DNA from: Triparma columacea
Lineage: Eukaryota; Sar; Bolidophyceae; Parmales; Triparmaceae
Assembly (NCBI GenBank): GCA_030267965.1
Contig: BRYA01000379.1
Span: 1 to 29,350, forward strand
DNA length: 29,350 nt
Direction of reading: 5' to 3'
Part shown: positions 10,783 through 24,488 of the stretch, one piece after another
How the letters are laid out: each line of letters starts with the position of its first letter
How positions within the stretch are numbered: position 1 is the stretch's first letter
Notes under the pieces: model-generated
What the model was told of the DNA's origin: nothing
Databases searched by the model: none
What the model saw: only the letters and a program-made list of their open reading frames with translations
Position numbers and translations under genes: made by a program

Positions 10783-11478
10783 TTACTCCATCGCCTCACT
10801 AATTGCGTACGCTAGCCTCAACCCCCCGCAAATGAACACAACCGCCAGCGTTCTTGTTACAACCTCCGCATTCTCCAAATCTTCCCTCCCTGCAGCCGCA
10901 ACCAGCGTAATAAGTTTCTTCCTGCTAAGAATCATCAGGTCTCTGTTACTAACATTGAGCCCCCCGCTGCAGCACTCCCCCTGGCACCCCCCCCCCCCTC
11001 CTCCTCCGACCGCCAGCTCCACATCGGCTGCCCCCTTCCTCCTACCCTTCTTCCTCTTCCTGACCTCCTCACTGACTCTGCTTGCAGCACTGCTCGCGAA
11101 TCCCCCCACAATGCAGCCCACCCCCGCTGCAATTGCAGAACTCGATGTGACGCTCGTGCTTTTAAGCGGAACGACGGCATCGACCAAGCTAAGCCCGGTG
11201 AATGCAGAAAAGAATATCAATAACCATGCTATCAGACCCCCCCCAGAGCTGAAAAGGCAGGGGTTGCCCCCGCCACTGCTACTAGAGAAGATCCCAAAAG
11301 ACGCGCCGAAAGAGATGAACAGTCGTAGCATCACATCACCTGCGTTCATAAGTAAAGCAAAAAAACCTGTTACTTCCCCCGCCATGAAACCGAAGGTAAG
11401 CTGCCCAAGCCAACACACCGTCGACACCGAGGTACTACTCGAGTTCTGAAATTCCTCCATCTCCTCCCAAGCACCCAT
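10783..11478 (-). CDS. Small multi-pass membrane protein, unknown family
   Basis: A 231-aa intronless frame starts with MGAWEEMEEFQ. It has about four hydrophobic segments: around GFMAGEVTGFFALL, LIAWLLIFFSAFTGLSLV, the Ala/Gly-rich AIAAGVGCIVGGFASSAA, and the C-terminal VVFICGGLRLAYA. A basic patch (RKRKKGRRKG) and a Gly run lie between the third and fourth segments. The frame ends 48 bp from the stop of the convergent 9184 gene, and its start is 217 bp from the divergent helicase gene, which is a good fit to this genome's spacing. I do not recognise the family. A plus-strand frame over the same bases is Pro/Ser-rich and looks like a shadow. Confidence 0.5.
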   Translation of the reverse strand: MGAWEEMEEFQNSSSTSVSTVCWLGQLTFGFMAGEVTGFFALLMNAGDVMLRLFISFGASFGIFSSSSGGGNPCLFSSGGGLIAWLLIFFSAFTGLSLVDAVVPLKSTSVTSSSAIAAGVGCIVGGFASSAASRVSEEVRKRKKGRRKGAADVELAVGGGGGGGCQGECCSGGLNVSNRDLMILSRKKLITLVAAAGREDLENAEVVTRTLAVVFICGGLRLAYAISEAME

Positions 11479-11695
11479 AGTTACCCCCGTAATGTAAACT
11501 AATCAAAAAAACTCAATTCTTTCTTTTTCTTCCGGCGCTTCCCTTCCACTTATTTCCAATCTCCTTCTCTTCTTGCTCATTCAGTTTACGCTACACATTA
11601 TCCCTTCATAGAGTTACTCTTCTATTAAGGATACAACCAGAAGGCTTTTTGGACGTTTTCCTTTTATAGTTCTGCAAATTGCACCACAGCCACGA

Positions 11696-14600
11696 ATGGC
11701 GATGAGCTCAAAATCCCCCCCAAACAAGCCTAAGGCAAAAAAGAAGGGCCGTGTTGCATTCACCGAGGTAGTAGATAGTGCGTTTGACCAGGCTGAGTTC
11801 GATAGTAACATAGGTCATCACTATGATTCCAAAAATGAGGTGAGGAGATAAATGGCAGTCGATGTTGATGAAGAATGAAGTTGTTTGGAGACATTTCAAT
11901 CTCGTCAACCCCCAGTGTATGATCATATCATAAATATCATTCAACTTACCACAATTCCACCACCTCTTACCTCGTTCCTTTTCACCAGGGTGGAAGAAGA
12001 AAGAAGCAGATGAAGGACCTTTTCGATGAGAAGGAAATAGCTAGCTCCGGTGCCTTTGGCTGGGGAATGATGATGGGTGGCATCGAGGTTGTTGATGCCA
12101 GCAACTACTTGGTTGTTTCGGAGCAGAAGATTGGTAATGGAAGTAAGGGAAAGGACAAACAGACTCTCAAAAATACCTCCCTTGATGACCCTGCTTCTCC
12201 TCCCTCTTCCGATGATGATGAGGAGGATCCATTTGGGGACTGCGACATTAGCGACGAGGAGGGTGACATAATGATCCTCGAGCCTGGTGAAAAGAGGCCC
12301 GCGAAGGAGAGCAACCGCTCCAAGGTTGTCGACAAGAATGCAGGAGGAGATTGGGAGGGAGAGCTTGAAAAGGGAGAGTGGGACGACAGTGACGACGAGG
12401 ACGACGAGGAGAAGGCCAAATTTGAGCCCAATGTAAAGAAGGAGAAGATCAAGAAGGAGAAAGCAAAGAAGGAGAAAGCAAAGAAGGAGAATGTCAAGAA
12501 GGAGAAGGCGAAGAAAGAATCCACTTCCGACTTGCCTCTTCCTACCCCCCCTCATACCCTCACACCCTTTGAGAAAAAGGCAAAGACGCTCTCGACTGTC
12601 TCCAACCTTCTTCAGTACCACAAGACTACCACCACCCTCCAAACCAAATGGCAGATCACCTGTTCGGGAATTACCCTCCCCTACCTTGTCGCACACAACT
12701 TTGCCAGACTAGGTTACCCGTCTCCCATGGCCATCCAAGCCGCCACCCTCCCGTCGGCCATTCTTGGCCGCCGCGATATCGTCGGCGCCGCGCCCACCGG
12801 TAGCGGTAAGACGCTCTGCTACGGTTTGTCCTTGGTCATGGGGTGCCTGAAGGACCTCGAAAGCGAAACTGAACTAGGGGACGGCATGAAGGCCCTCGTC
12901 CTCGTGCCTACCAGAGAACTCGCGATGCAGGTGACCAAGGAAATTACGGAGTACTGCAAGGTCCCCGACGAAAAGGTTCTCAAAGAGCTCCGCGGGGACT
13001 CCAAGAAGAAGAAGAAGAAGAAGAAAAAGAAGGAACCCAAGCTTCTTGAGACCGAAGGTATAGTCAGGGTTTGCGCTATCGTTGGGGGACTTAGCAAGGA
13101 GAAGCAGGAGCGCGTTCTCAAGAACAAGCCTGAGATAGTGGTCGCTACGCCGGGCCGTCTTTGGGAGTTGGTGAGTTATCGTGTGTGGAGTTTAGGGTGG
13201 TTCGTTTTGGGATCGTCGATGACCCTATATTGCGAGGAAGAATAAACTTATCGCGTTTACTTTAGTTGACGACTTAACCAGTTGGATGAAGCGAAACACT
13301 TACTGATTGCACGTCAGTCTGAGCAATAACACAAGATGACGAGATTCATGACCAACAACAAATCAGACATTCCTTCTAACCACCCTTTCCCCTTCCCTTC
13401 GAATGCAGATGAGCTCCAACGAGCATCCCCACCTCAACGACTTTTCGTGCTTGAAGTACCTAGTTATCGACGAGGCCGACCGAATGGTGAAGCAGGGGAA
13501 CTTCCCCCAGCTTGAGAAGATTTTCGATGACATCAACCAAGAGGAGGATAGTGAGGAAGAGGACGATAGTGAGGAGGAGGAGGATAGTGAGGAAGAGCAG
13601 GAACAAGAGGGTAGTGAAGAGAGCGAGGAGGAGGAGGAGGAAGGGGGCGAGAAGGAAGACAGTGAAAAGAAGGACGACGACGAAGATAGTAAGGAATCCT
13701 CCTCTGACTCTGAGGAGGAAATGACAGAGGCTGAGATTGAAGCATTTCTCGGGTTTAACCCCGAGCCGGCGACGAAAATGCTGAGCGATAACATCCTTGC
13801 TAGGAACGAGGAGCTCAAGAAAACTACGAAGCCCTCGGACGTGGTTTCTAATTCTACCTCATCGTCATCTTCAAACAACAAAGCAACCCCTGCTCGCACC
13901 AAGGGCAAGCTTGACAAAAAGCTCCGCCAGACGTTTATCTATTCTGCGACGCTCACCTTGCCAGCACCCGCAAAGAAGGAAGATAAAAAGGGCGCTGAAA
14001 AGCAAAAAAGGGGGAAACGGGCGACGGGAGAGAACGAGAACATTCTCGAAACTATCATGAATAAAGCGGGGAGTAAAGGGGTTATCAAGGTCGTCGACCT
14101 CTCGGTTGAGGGTGACGATGCTACTACTGTCAACACCAAGGCTTCGACTGTTTCAAAAAGCAACCAAAAGACCGTGAAGCTACCCCCTGGCCTAACGCTT
14201 TTCCAGGCTCGGTGCACCCAGCTCCACAAGGACTCCTACACTTATGCGTTCCTCGCAACGACCGCTCAGGGTAATAAGGGTCCTAGCATTGTCTTTTGTA
14301 ACAGTATTGTAGGAGTAAAGAGAGTGGCAAGGACCCTAGAAGAGCTAGGAATGCAGGTCAGAAGCCTCCACGCTGACATGCCGCAGGTAAGTCGCTTGCG
14401 AACCCGTTGTTGGATTTGCTGCTGCTTTTGCTGTTTGTGCGTAGGCTGTGACGAAAAAATACATGAAACACCCGAGCATTGGAGGTACAAAAATTGTACA
14501 TGTTAAACTCCTTGCGTCATGGGGGCTTTAGTGAACAATCTCCGAGCCTAAAAAATGTACACTCAGTGCGCCTTTTATGTTTTGCATGTTTCTCGCCTCC

Positions 14601-15603
14601 TAACCCCACGGTACCTCCTCCTACCCTTCCCAGAAACAACGTTTCAAGGCCCTCGAAGCTTTGCGAAACCCCAAGTCACGATGTGTCCTCGTCGCCACCG
14701 ATGTGGCTGCTAGGGGTATCGACATCCCCGAGGTTTCGAGTGTCATACATTACGATCTTCCTCGAAGTGGAGGCGTCGACACCTTTGTGCACCGTAGTGG
14801 CAGAACCGCGGTGAGTTGAATTGAAAATGGCGCGACGACATTGGCGCACGCGCTTGAATCCACTATTATTTTGAACATGATTACAACACACGGACTAGAG
14901 TTTCTGAACATCCTTTTAGTAGGGGATTTTTGAAGATATAACCCTTGGCTGAATGATTCAAAGTTTTCTGGCTTGCCAGCAACCAAGCAAACTTTCCTCC
15001 TAGCTGCATTTTGACACCTTTCCCTCTCACCCCTCCAACCTACCCCCACAGCGTGGAGTCGGAACAATCGGAACGTCTCTCTCGCTCGTCGGTCCTAAGG
15101 AGGAGAAGGCACACATGCAGATTTGCAAAGCATTATATGGGGTCACAGTAGATGGCAAGGCCGTCGAATTGAGCCCCGCGCCGTTTGATTCGCATCTCCT
15201 TGCCGCAGCGCAAGAGAGGGTGAACCTTGCCGAGAAGATCGTCAAGTGCGACGAGGCGGAGCAGAAGAAGGCTGCGAGTAACTCGTGGTTCGCAAAGGCT
15301 GCCGAAGATGCCGGCCTTGAGCTTGATGACACTCTCATGGAGGAGCTTGAGGGCAAAGGAGATGGCAAGAAGGGTGTCCAAAAATTTAAGGAGGCCAGCC
15401 AAGCCAGGGACAAGCTGAGAAAGCTGCTGAAGAAGCCAATGCGGAAGCAGCTCCACGGGAAGTTCTTAACTGGGTCAGTAGGATTGAAGAGGAGCCTCGA
15501 GCTTTCAGGAGGAGTAGCGGGAGGTCTCGGCAAGAGGGGGGGACTCGAGGACGACAGGAAGTTGAATAAGCACGGGAAAAAAGCCCGCACCAGGATCCGC
15601 TAA
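11696..15603 (+). CDS. DDX24: DDX24/Mak5-type DEAD-box ATP-dependent RNA helicase
   Basis: Five exons: 11696-11839, 11989-13170, 13409-14386, 14634-14810 and 15052-15603. All introns (149, 238, 247 and 241 nt) are phase 0 GT-AG. The product is about 1010 aa. Motifs in order: a lysine- and acid-rich N-terminal part; the Q-motif region [31 protein letters not shown]; the Mak5-like stretch [17 protein letters not shown]; a highly acidic insert of about 70 residues; [19 protein letters not shown]; and [23 protein letters not shown], the long insert between DEAD and SAT, and HRSGRTAR are typical of DDX24/Mak5, which acts in nucleolar 60S ribosomal subunit assembly. The tail is lysine-rich. A poly-Lys tract made of AAG codons sits near 13003-13032. 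It is longer than human DDX24 because of the charged inserts. Confidence 0.9.
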
Positions 15604-15699
15604 CCCTAAGGGGCCACTGTTTGTTGTAATCACAAGATGCTTTCTATGAATTTTCTTTCTCTACAATTAAATCAACCGCCATACTGAACATGTCATCAA

Positions 15700-17691
15700 T
15701 TAAGCGGCCCCGGCGCCCTTCTCCTCCTCAGCCGCGACCGCAGCTGGTGCTCCAGTAACAACCTTATCTTTCCATCCGAGATCATAGTAAACTTCAGCGG
15801 GAGAGAACCTCTCGGTGATGGGCTCGATGAAGGAGGAGGGGGGGGTGCTGTTGATGTGGCGCTGCTCGACGATCCTGGCGAGCTCGTAGACCTCCTCCCA
15901 GTTGTCGTTCATGGCCTTCTCCATTTTCGCAAGGTCGCGACCAACGTTGAGCTTGTTCGCGAGCATGAGGGCTTTGATGGCCTCAGTTCCGTCGTTTCCG
16001 AAAACCTGGCTGAGAGTTCCGGCGACACCGTCCTTCTTGACCTTTTTGAGCCTGTCCCTCATGAGTTTCATCTGAAGGATCCTGCTGTCGCCTTCTGCAA
16101 ACTTGCAGCAAAGGAGCATGTCCATGAGCTCGAATCCGGTCTTGTGCATCAGCGCGTAGCTGCGACGGGCAAAGGATGCCAAAGGGGTTAAGCGAATGTT
16201 TAAAAATTGTGTGCTCTGTTGCCCTAGTATTGGCGCCAGACTCTCACCTTCCAACCTCGAGACGGAGGGCGTGGCAGCGGGCAATGGAGACATCAATGGC
16301 TTGGATCTTGCAGACGGAAATTGCATCGACGAGCTCAGGGTCGGGGATTGTCCCCTCCTTGAGGCACTTGTTGAGCTTCTCTTCAATCGCGGCAACAAAG
16401 CCGATCATTCTGTCGATCTCTGCGTAGCTCTCCTTGAAGACTGCGGCGACCTGGGGCATGGAGGCAAGGGAAGTCTCGCCGTTGAGGCCGTTGCAGACCT
16501 TGTTCTTAGCGTAGGCCTCCGTTCTCATGTGCAGGACGCGGGCGGAGAGGAGGGCGGCCTCGGCAATGGCCATGCGGCCAGTGAGCAGGCGCTGGCCGAT
16601 GACCTCGATGCGCATCTTTTCGTCAGTGGTCTGGACGTAGTTGTTGTCGTCACTGATGTCGGCAAACTTGTTGAGGAGGGCCTCCTTGGGGAGCTTGACC
16701 TGGTCGAACCACACACGGGCGTTGTCAAGATCATTAGCGATGGTCTTGGTTCCCATGTCATCAATCCTGATTCCCTCGCAGAGGTTCCCGTTGTCGTCGC
16801 GAAGGCGCATATGGAAGGCGTGAGGGCCGTGCGACTGCGACGGGAAGTGAGTTAGCGATTGACTATTCTAACTAATTCGCGAACCTCGCTATTCTCACCT
16901 TGCCCTTGATCCTGAGGTCGGCAATCACAACTCCTAGCTCGGCCGTGTAGCCCTGTGAGATCCAGTTCTTGGCCGCTTTGTCAGAGGGGGTGTGTAGGAT
17001 GAACTGCTGGGATTCCTCGTCCCAATCACAGGTAGTCTCGACGATCAATCCAGAGAGGACGCCAGCCTGCATCTCGGTGAGGAGGAAGCAGCCGAGCTGA
17101 CCCTTCTGCTGGATGTCATCCAGCATCTTGATCTGCTCAGGGCCTGAGAGAGGGAAGAGTGATGGATGGAATAAGGTTGGGGATATGGTTAGGGTAAGCA
17201 GTTATGTCCTCTAGTGTATCCGCAAGTAACTCCTTACCTCCCAAACCAACAATGGATCCAGCAAAGAGGTTGAACTGGACAGTAAATCGGATTCCAAACC
17301 CCCCCAAGCCAACCGACGAGAGAAGGCGGTGGGCCATAAAGAATTTCTCTGGATTGTCCTTCATGTCAGTGAACCTCAAAACCCCAGACTTGACGAGACT
17401 GCGGAGAGCCTGGCTAGATTGTGAGGGGTCCGTCGCACCAGGAACGTTCTCGACCTCTTTGAGAAAGTCAGTTGTCCACCTGTCGTAGTCGAAGGAACCA
17501 GATCCCGCGGCTGTGGCGGAGGCACTCAATAGACGATTTGACACCATCGAGGAGATGGGCAAGTTTGGTTTGGTGAAGTAGGGTTTTGAGCCCATGACAC
17601 AGACTTGGGGACTTCTGAGCGACGATATCGAGGGATTAAGCCTTCGTTGTGCACCACGAAGGGTTGCGCGCGTAATTTGGCGTCCTATCAT
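15700..17691 (-). CDS. Acyl-CoA oxidase/dehydrogenase family flavoenzyme, probably mitochondrial
   Basis: Four exons: 17691-17238, 17143-16899, 16834-16248 and 16159-15700. Introns are 94, 64 and 88 nt, GT-AG, with phases 1, 0 and 2 all matching. The product is 581 aa. The middle domain has GCFLLTEMQAGV...ETTCDWDEESQQF, and the following strand has SHGPHAFHMRLRD, both as in acyl-CoA oxidases. The C-terminal helical domain has KFAEGDSRILQMKLMRD; its Glu (about residue 451) lies where the catalytic base of acyl-CoA oxidases and dehydrogenases sits. The N-terminus (MIGRQITRATLRGAQRRLNP) is Arg-rich and non-acidic, like a mitochondrial presequence. The C-terminus (GAGAA) is not a PTS1 peroxisomal signal. 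The expected role is the first oxidation step of acyl-CoA beta-oxidation. It is shorter than usual oxidases (650-700 aa), so oxidase versus dehydrogenase activity is open. Confidence 0.85.
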
Positions 17692-17863
17692 GGGGCAAAA
17701 ATTGGCGAGGAACGCAGAACCCGGCCATCATCCCCAACTTTGGATCTCGGGAGCAAAACAAATCCAAATTACTTTTTACACCATTTTCGCACACGCACAA
17801 AAGTCGATCGCACTAGTGCTTCTCCGAATTACTATTTTGTCCTGCCTGATTTATCGCGCTTTC

Positions 17864-17890
17864 CCTCTCTCTCTCTCTCTACCTCTCTCT
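17864..17890 (+). repeat. CT microsatellite in a divergent intergenic gap
   Basis: A pyrimidine tract of mostly CT repeats lies in the 295-bp gap between the divergent starts of the acyl-CoA oxidase-like gene (17691) and the EEP gene (17987). It could be part of a shared promoter or 5' UTR. Nothing else is recognisable in the gap. Confidence 0.6.
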
Positions 17891-17986
17891 ACCCTCCTGA
17901 CTCCGACAAATCTCCTCTCTCTCAGAAGGTCAGTCTACGGCACATTCTCAAAGCAGACATACAGCATTCGAAAAAGCATTCAGCCT

Positions 17987-19452
17987 ATGCCAGTCGTTTC
18001 TATCTTCCAACCCTCAGACAGATTCATTCCAGATACCAATGAGCTGTCCATTGTGTCGTGGAACCAGCTTCTCCCTTCTTCCGTGGACGGTTGGTGGCTC
18101 TACAAGCAGTACTGTCCCGTGACCCCACAGGATAAGCGCACCTGGGCCTTCCGGAGGGAGCTGTTTGAGGCCCGCCTTCTAAATGACGACAAGCCTGATG
18201 TAATAGCTCTGCAGGAGGCCTCAGAGCGTTCTCACGAGGTAAATGCGCCGTGTGTTCAACTTCTTCGTCTTTTCAACCCTCTAACGGAAATCCTTACCGC
18301 CTCTCAACACACCTTGCACAGATTGACTACGAGAACTTTTCCCTTCACTACGAATGGGAGGTCGCCAACCGAGGTCGCATGCGTTGCTTGACGATGTGGC
18401 GTAGTAATATGTTCGACCATCTTGCCACATACTCTAAGGACAGAACGCTCATTACGTGCCTTCGTCGAAGGGCTGACGGAAGGCTTTTCTGGGTAGTCAA
18501 TGTGCACCTCCAGGCAGGGGGGGGTAACGAGGATCGAAGGCTAAGACAGGTCCATGATGCCTTGGAGACCATCAGGAAGAAGGCAAAGGGCGACCTGAAG
18601 CTAGAGGAGGAGCAGAACACGTGCATCATTTGTGGGGACTTCAACGTGGACCTCAAAACCGACGCCCAGTCTTCAATCACCAAGTTGCTCGTCGACGGCG
18701 TCGTCCCGGCTTCAACGTTTGATAACGGTGTTTTAGTTGCGAGGAAGGACAAGAAGCAGTCTCTTGGCACTTTCAGCAACGCGATGTTGCTAGCCTACGA
18801 GTCCAACGGGCGGGAAGTTCCCTCGACTCTTGTAGCTCCTCAGCTTATCCCCCGCTTGATCGGAAGCAATGACGGCTGTAATGACAAGGTCGTACCCACT
18901 GCGAGCTTCGTATCAGCGGTGAGGAGCATGTTCTATTTTTACGCTACTGGGGAAGAGGGAATGACGCAGAAGGAGGTCAACGAATTCCTTGAGGACATCA
19001 ACCTCAGCATTGAGCGGGGTAGCGAGATGAGGTTCGCTAAAAATATTATGGAAGAGAAGAGGCTGAAGGATGGGGGGTTAGAGAGCGAGGAGAAGCAAAT
19101 ATACTTCTCATCAGCTGACCTCATATCACTATACATGAACGAGCTCAAGGGCGGAAAGTTCTGGGGCGTCGCTCATGACCTCGCGACGGTGTTTACTAAG
19201 TTCGGAAAGTTGGACGAGCTCGAGACGCTGAATGTGGTCCCGATGTGGTACTTGAGGGGGATCCCTTGTTCCGAGAGCGAGCTGGGAAACGAGAGGGAGA
19301 TCTTCGAAGCCTCTTTTGACAATGTTTTCTTCACGGCGGATACGCTAGAGCTGAAGGCGTTTGAAGACATTAGTGGGAAGTGCCAACCGATGCCGAACGA
19401 ACAAGAACCCAGTGATCACAAACCAGTGAGATGCGTGTTCAGGTTCAAATAA
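17987..19452 (+). CDS. CCR4/nocturnin-like endonuclease/exonuclease/phosphatase (EEP) protein with EF-hand-like insert
   Basis: Two exons: 17987-18238 and 18322-19452, with an 83-nt GT-AG intron in phase 0. The product is 460 aa. EEP catalytic landmarks are in order: LSIVSWNQLLP (Asn), DVIALQEASE (Glu), WVVNVHLQ (His), ICGDFNVD (Asp and Asn) and SDHKPV near the end (Asp and His). The NQLLPSSVDGWWLYK start resembles CCR4-like deadenylase and nocturnin-like proteins, which remove poly(A) or phosphate groups. Between GDFN and SDH lies an insert of about 180 aa holding EF-hand-like sequence (ATGEEGMTQKEVNEFLEDI), which suggests calcium control. The ATG at 17987 was chosen because it directly precedes the conserved domain. 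The frame is open upstream to 17594, but that sequence is low-complexity and overlaps the neighbouring gene's start. Confidence 0.85.
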
Positions 19453-19470
19453 TAAACTGTTCTTGTTATG

Positions 19471-19476
19471 AATAAA
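19471..19476 (+). promoter_or_regulatory. Possible poly(A) signal of the EEP gene
   Basis: AATAAA occurs 18 bp after the stop codon; another AATAAA overlaps the stop itself. The signal is short and the hexamer is common in AT-rich spacers, so this is tentative. Confidence 0.3.
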
Positions 19477-19517
19477 ATACCTCTTTAAGGATGAACCAAA
19501 TAAATGATTGCACTAAA

Positions 19518-20759
19518 TTAAAGGCCGCCTTGCAGAAACTGCATTCCCTCTAACGCTCTCCCTATCGCCGTCCCCACCTTACTTCCCCCCTCCCTTCTCT
19601 CCACATTCATGAAATCCGCCAGTTCATTACAAGCATCAGTAAGTCTCTCTCCTCCCTCTCCGCCTTCGAACTCCAACTTCACCATCCTTTGCATTAACTC
19701 CCAACCCCTACCCTCACCGTCGACGCCCTGCCTTGCTGCTTGTTGAACCCGTAGTCCTAATGCGAGCTTACCCTCCTCAACCATCGCACCATCGTCTTCA
19801 AGTCGACACATCCACTCTCTCCGAACCCCTGAACCCTCGTTCAACCTACCCCTTAGATCCATAGCTTTATCGTGGGCCTTACCAACCGCGCTCCCCCAAT
19901 TCCATTCAGGGTCGGCCCAACCCGTCCCTTTAGTTCCGCCCTTACCGATGACCTTCAAGCCGGTTTCGTCGGTGATCTTTTCAACGAAACCCCTTTCCTC
20001 GAGTTCCTTATTTAGGAGTAGGGCCTGGGACGCGGCCATCTCGTCGGCCCTTTTGTAAAAATCCTTCGCGGCCGAGAAGACACCTTTCGATGACGATGAT
20101 TCGACGGGAGATACTGAAGCGGGTGGGACTTCGGGGACTCCTTTATCCTCCCCCCCCCCCGAAGCATCCACAGCAAGAGAGGCAATCTCACCCATCCTCT
20201 TCCCTCTATCCCTTCCACCTTTCTTCTTCTTCTTCTTTTTCTTCTTCGTATCCGTCCCCCCCCCCCCCCCTCCCTCTCCACTTCTTCTAATAATCTCTTC
20301 ATATATCCGAACCCTACTCTCCTCCGCAGTTTTAATCTCCAAATAAACAAACGTCCCAAAGAACCCCGCCCCCAATGTATCAATCGCACACCCAATAACC
20401 CCCGGACCACCTGGCAAATATTCCATAACTTCAGCAGCAGCAATATTTCCCCCCATAGCAGAAGCGGTGATGACGCCTAAGGTTAAACAAAGAATGGCAC
20501 CTATGGAGTAACCGATTACCCTGAACTTACGTTCTGATGCAGCGGGTGTTTTTGACTCGGCTGTTGTTATTACTTCGAGGTACTCATCGGGTATTGATGT
20601 GAGATGTAAGGGGCAGTTCTGTCGCAACCTCGGTGGGGAGGTCAGAGTGTTTGTAGATTTGAGGAGGACACTGTGTTTAGGTAAGAAAGATTTGAATGCT
20701 GTAGTTGTTACTAGATTGTTGATTGTACAGATATATAAGAATAGACGTAAGGATCTCAT
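19518..20759 (-). CDS. Probable plastid-targeted membrane protein
   Basis: An intronless frame of 413 aa from the ATG at 20759; an in-frame ATG at 20822 would add 21 polar residues before the leader. From 20759 the N-terminus is a signal peptide (MRSLRLFLYICTINNLV) followed by TTTAFKSFLPK. This resembles the Ala-Phe cleavage motif of proteins imported into secondary red plastids. A hydrophobic pair follows (VIGYSIGAILCLTLGVITAS; GCAIDTLGAGFFGTFVYL), then KTAEESRVRIYEEI. Next come a low-complexity linker with a Gly run and nine Lys residues, and a C-terminal helical region with no family I recognise. The Gly and Lys runs are built on homopolymer-like DNA (20152-20161 and 20220-20272), where length errors are likely. 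Function unknown. Confidence 0.65.
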   Translation of the reverse strand: MRSLRLFLYICTINNLVTTTAFKSFLPKHSVLLKSTNTLTSPPRLRQNCPLHLTSIPDEYLEVITTAESKTPAASERKFRVIGYSIGAILCLTLGVITASAMGGNIAAAEVMEYLPGGPGVIGCAIDTLGAGFFGTFVYLEIKTAEESRVRIYEEIIRRSGEGGGGGGTDTKKKKKKKKKGGRDRGKRMGEIASLAVDASGGGEDKGVPEVPPASVSPVESSSSKGVFSAAKDFYKRADEMAASQALLLNKELEERGFVEKITDETGLKVIGKGGTKGTGWADPEWNWGSAVGKAHDKAMDLRGRLNEGSGVRREWMCRLEDDGAMVEEGKLALGLRVQQAARQGVDGEGRGWELMQRMVKLEFEGGEGGERLTDACNELADFMNVERREGGSKVGTAIGRALEGMQFLQGGL

Positions 20760-21035
20760 GATATTTAAGAAGTGAGTTTTCTCTTGTTTTCGGAGTCTTT
20801 CCCTTGCATTTTTCCTCCCCACTTTTGAATCATTTTGGCATAATTTACGGTGCTGGTTATGAGTAATAATTGGGAATGATCTCGGGTTATTAGTATTACG
20901 CCGGATTACTGAAAATCATATATTTACGGCGCCATCTATAAGGGAATTGTATTCAAAGCCACACACGAATGAATGAAATCCAAAATCCGGCCAAAAATCG
21001 CCTCCAGGGTTTGACATTTTGAGGCAACCCTAACG

Positions 21036-24303
<3,268 letters not shown>

Positions 24304-24488
24304 CATCGAAACGAAGAAGAACAAATCTTGGGAACGTATTCAACAACCTGTGACATGAAGAGGAGGAAGGGATAGATACCAAACAAAAAAGCAGACGATC
24401 GGATGTTAAACAATGTAATCAAAGTACAGTCACAACACCTCCACCCTCCCCCTTATTCTTCTCCCCTCCTCTTCTACTTTCCCCCGTT

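Noticed and set aside
10727..11449. A 240-codon plus-strand frame over the unknown membrane protein
   Set aside because: Pro/Leu/Thr/Ser-rich, starts at the stop of the 9184 gene, and has no family; the minus-strand frame has clearer TM segments and better spacing.
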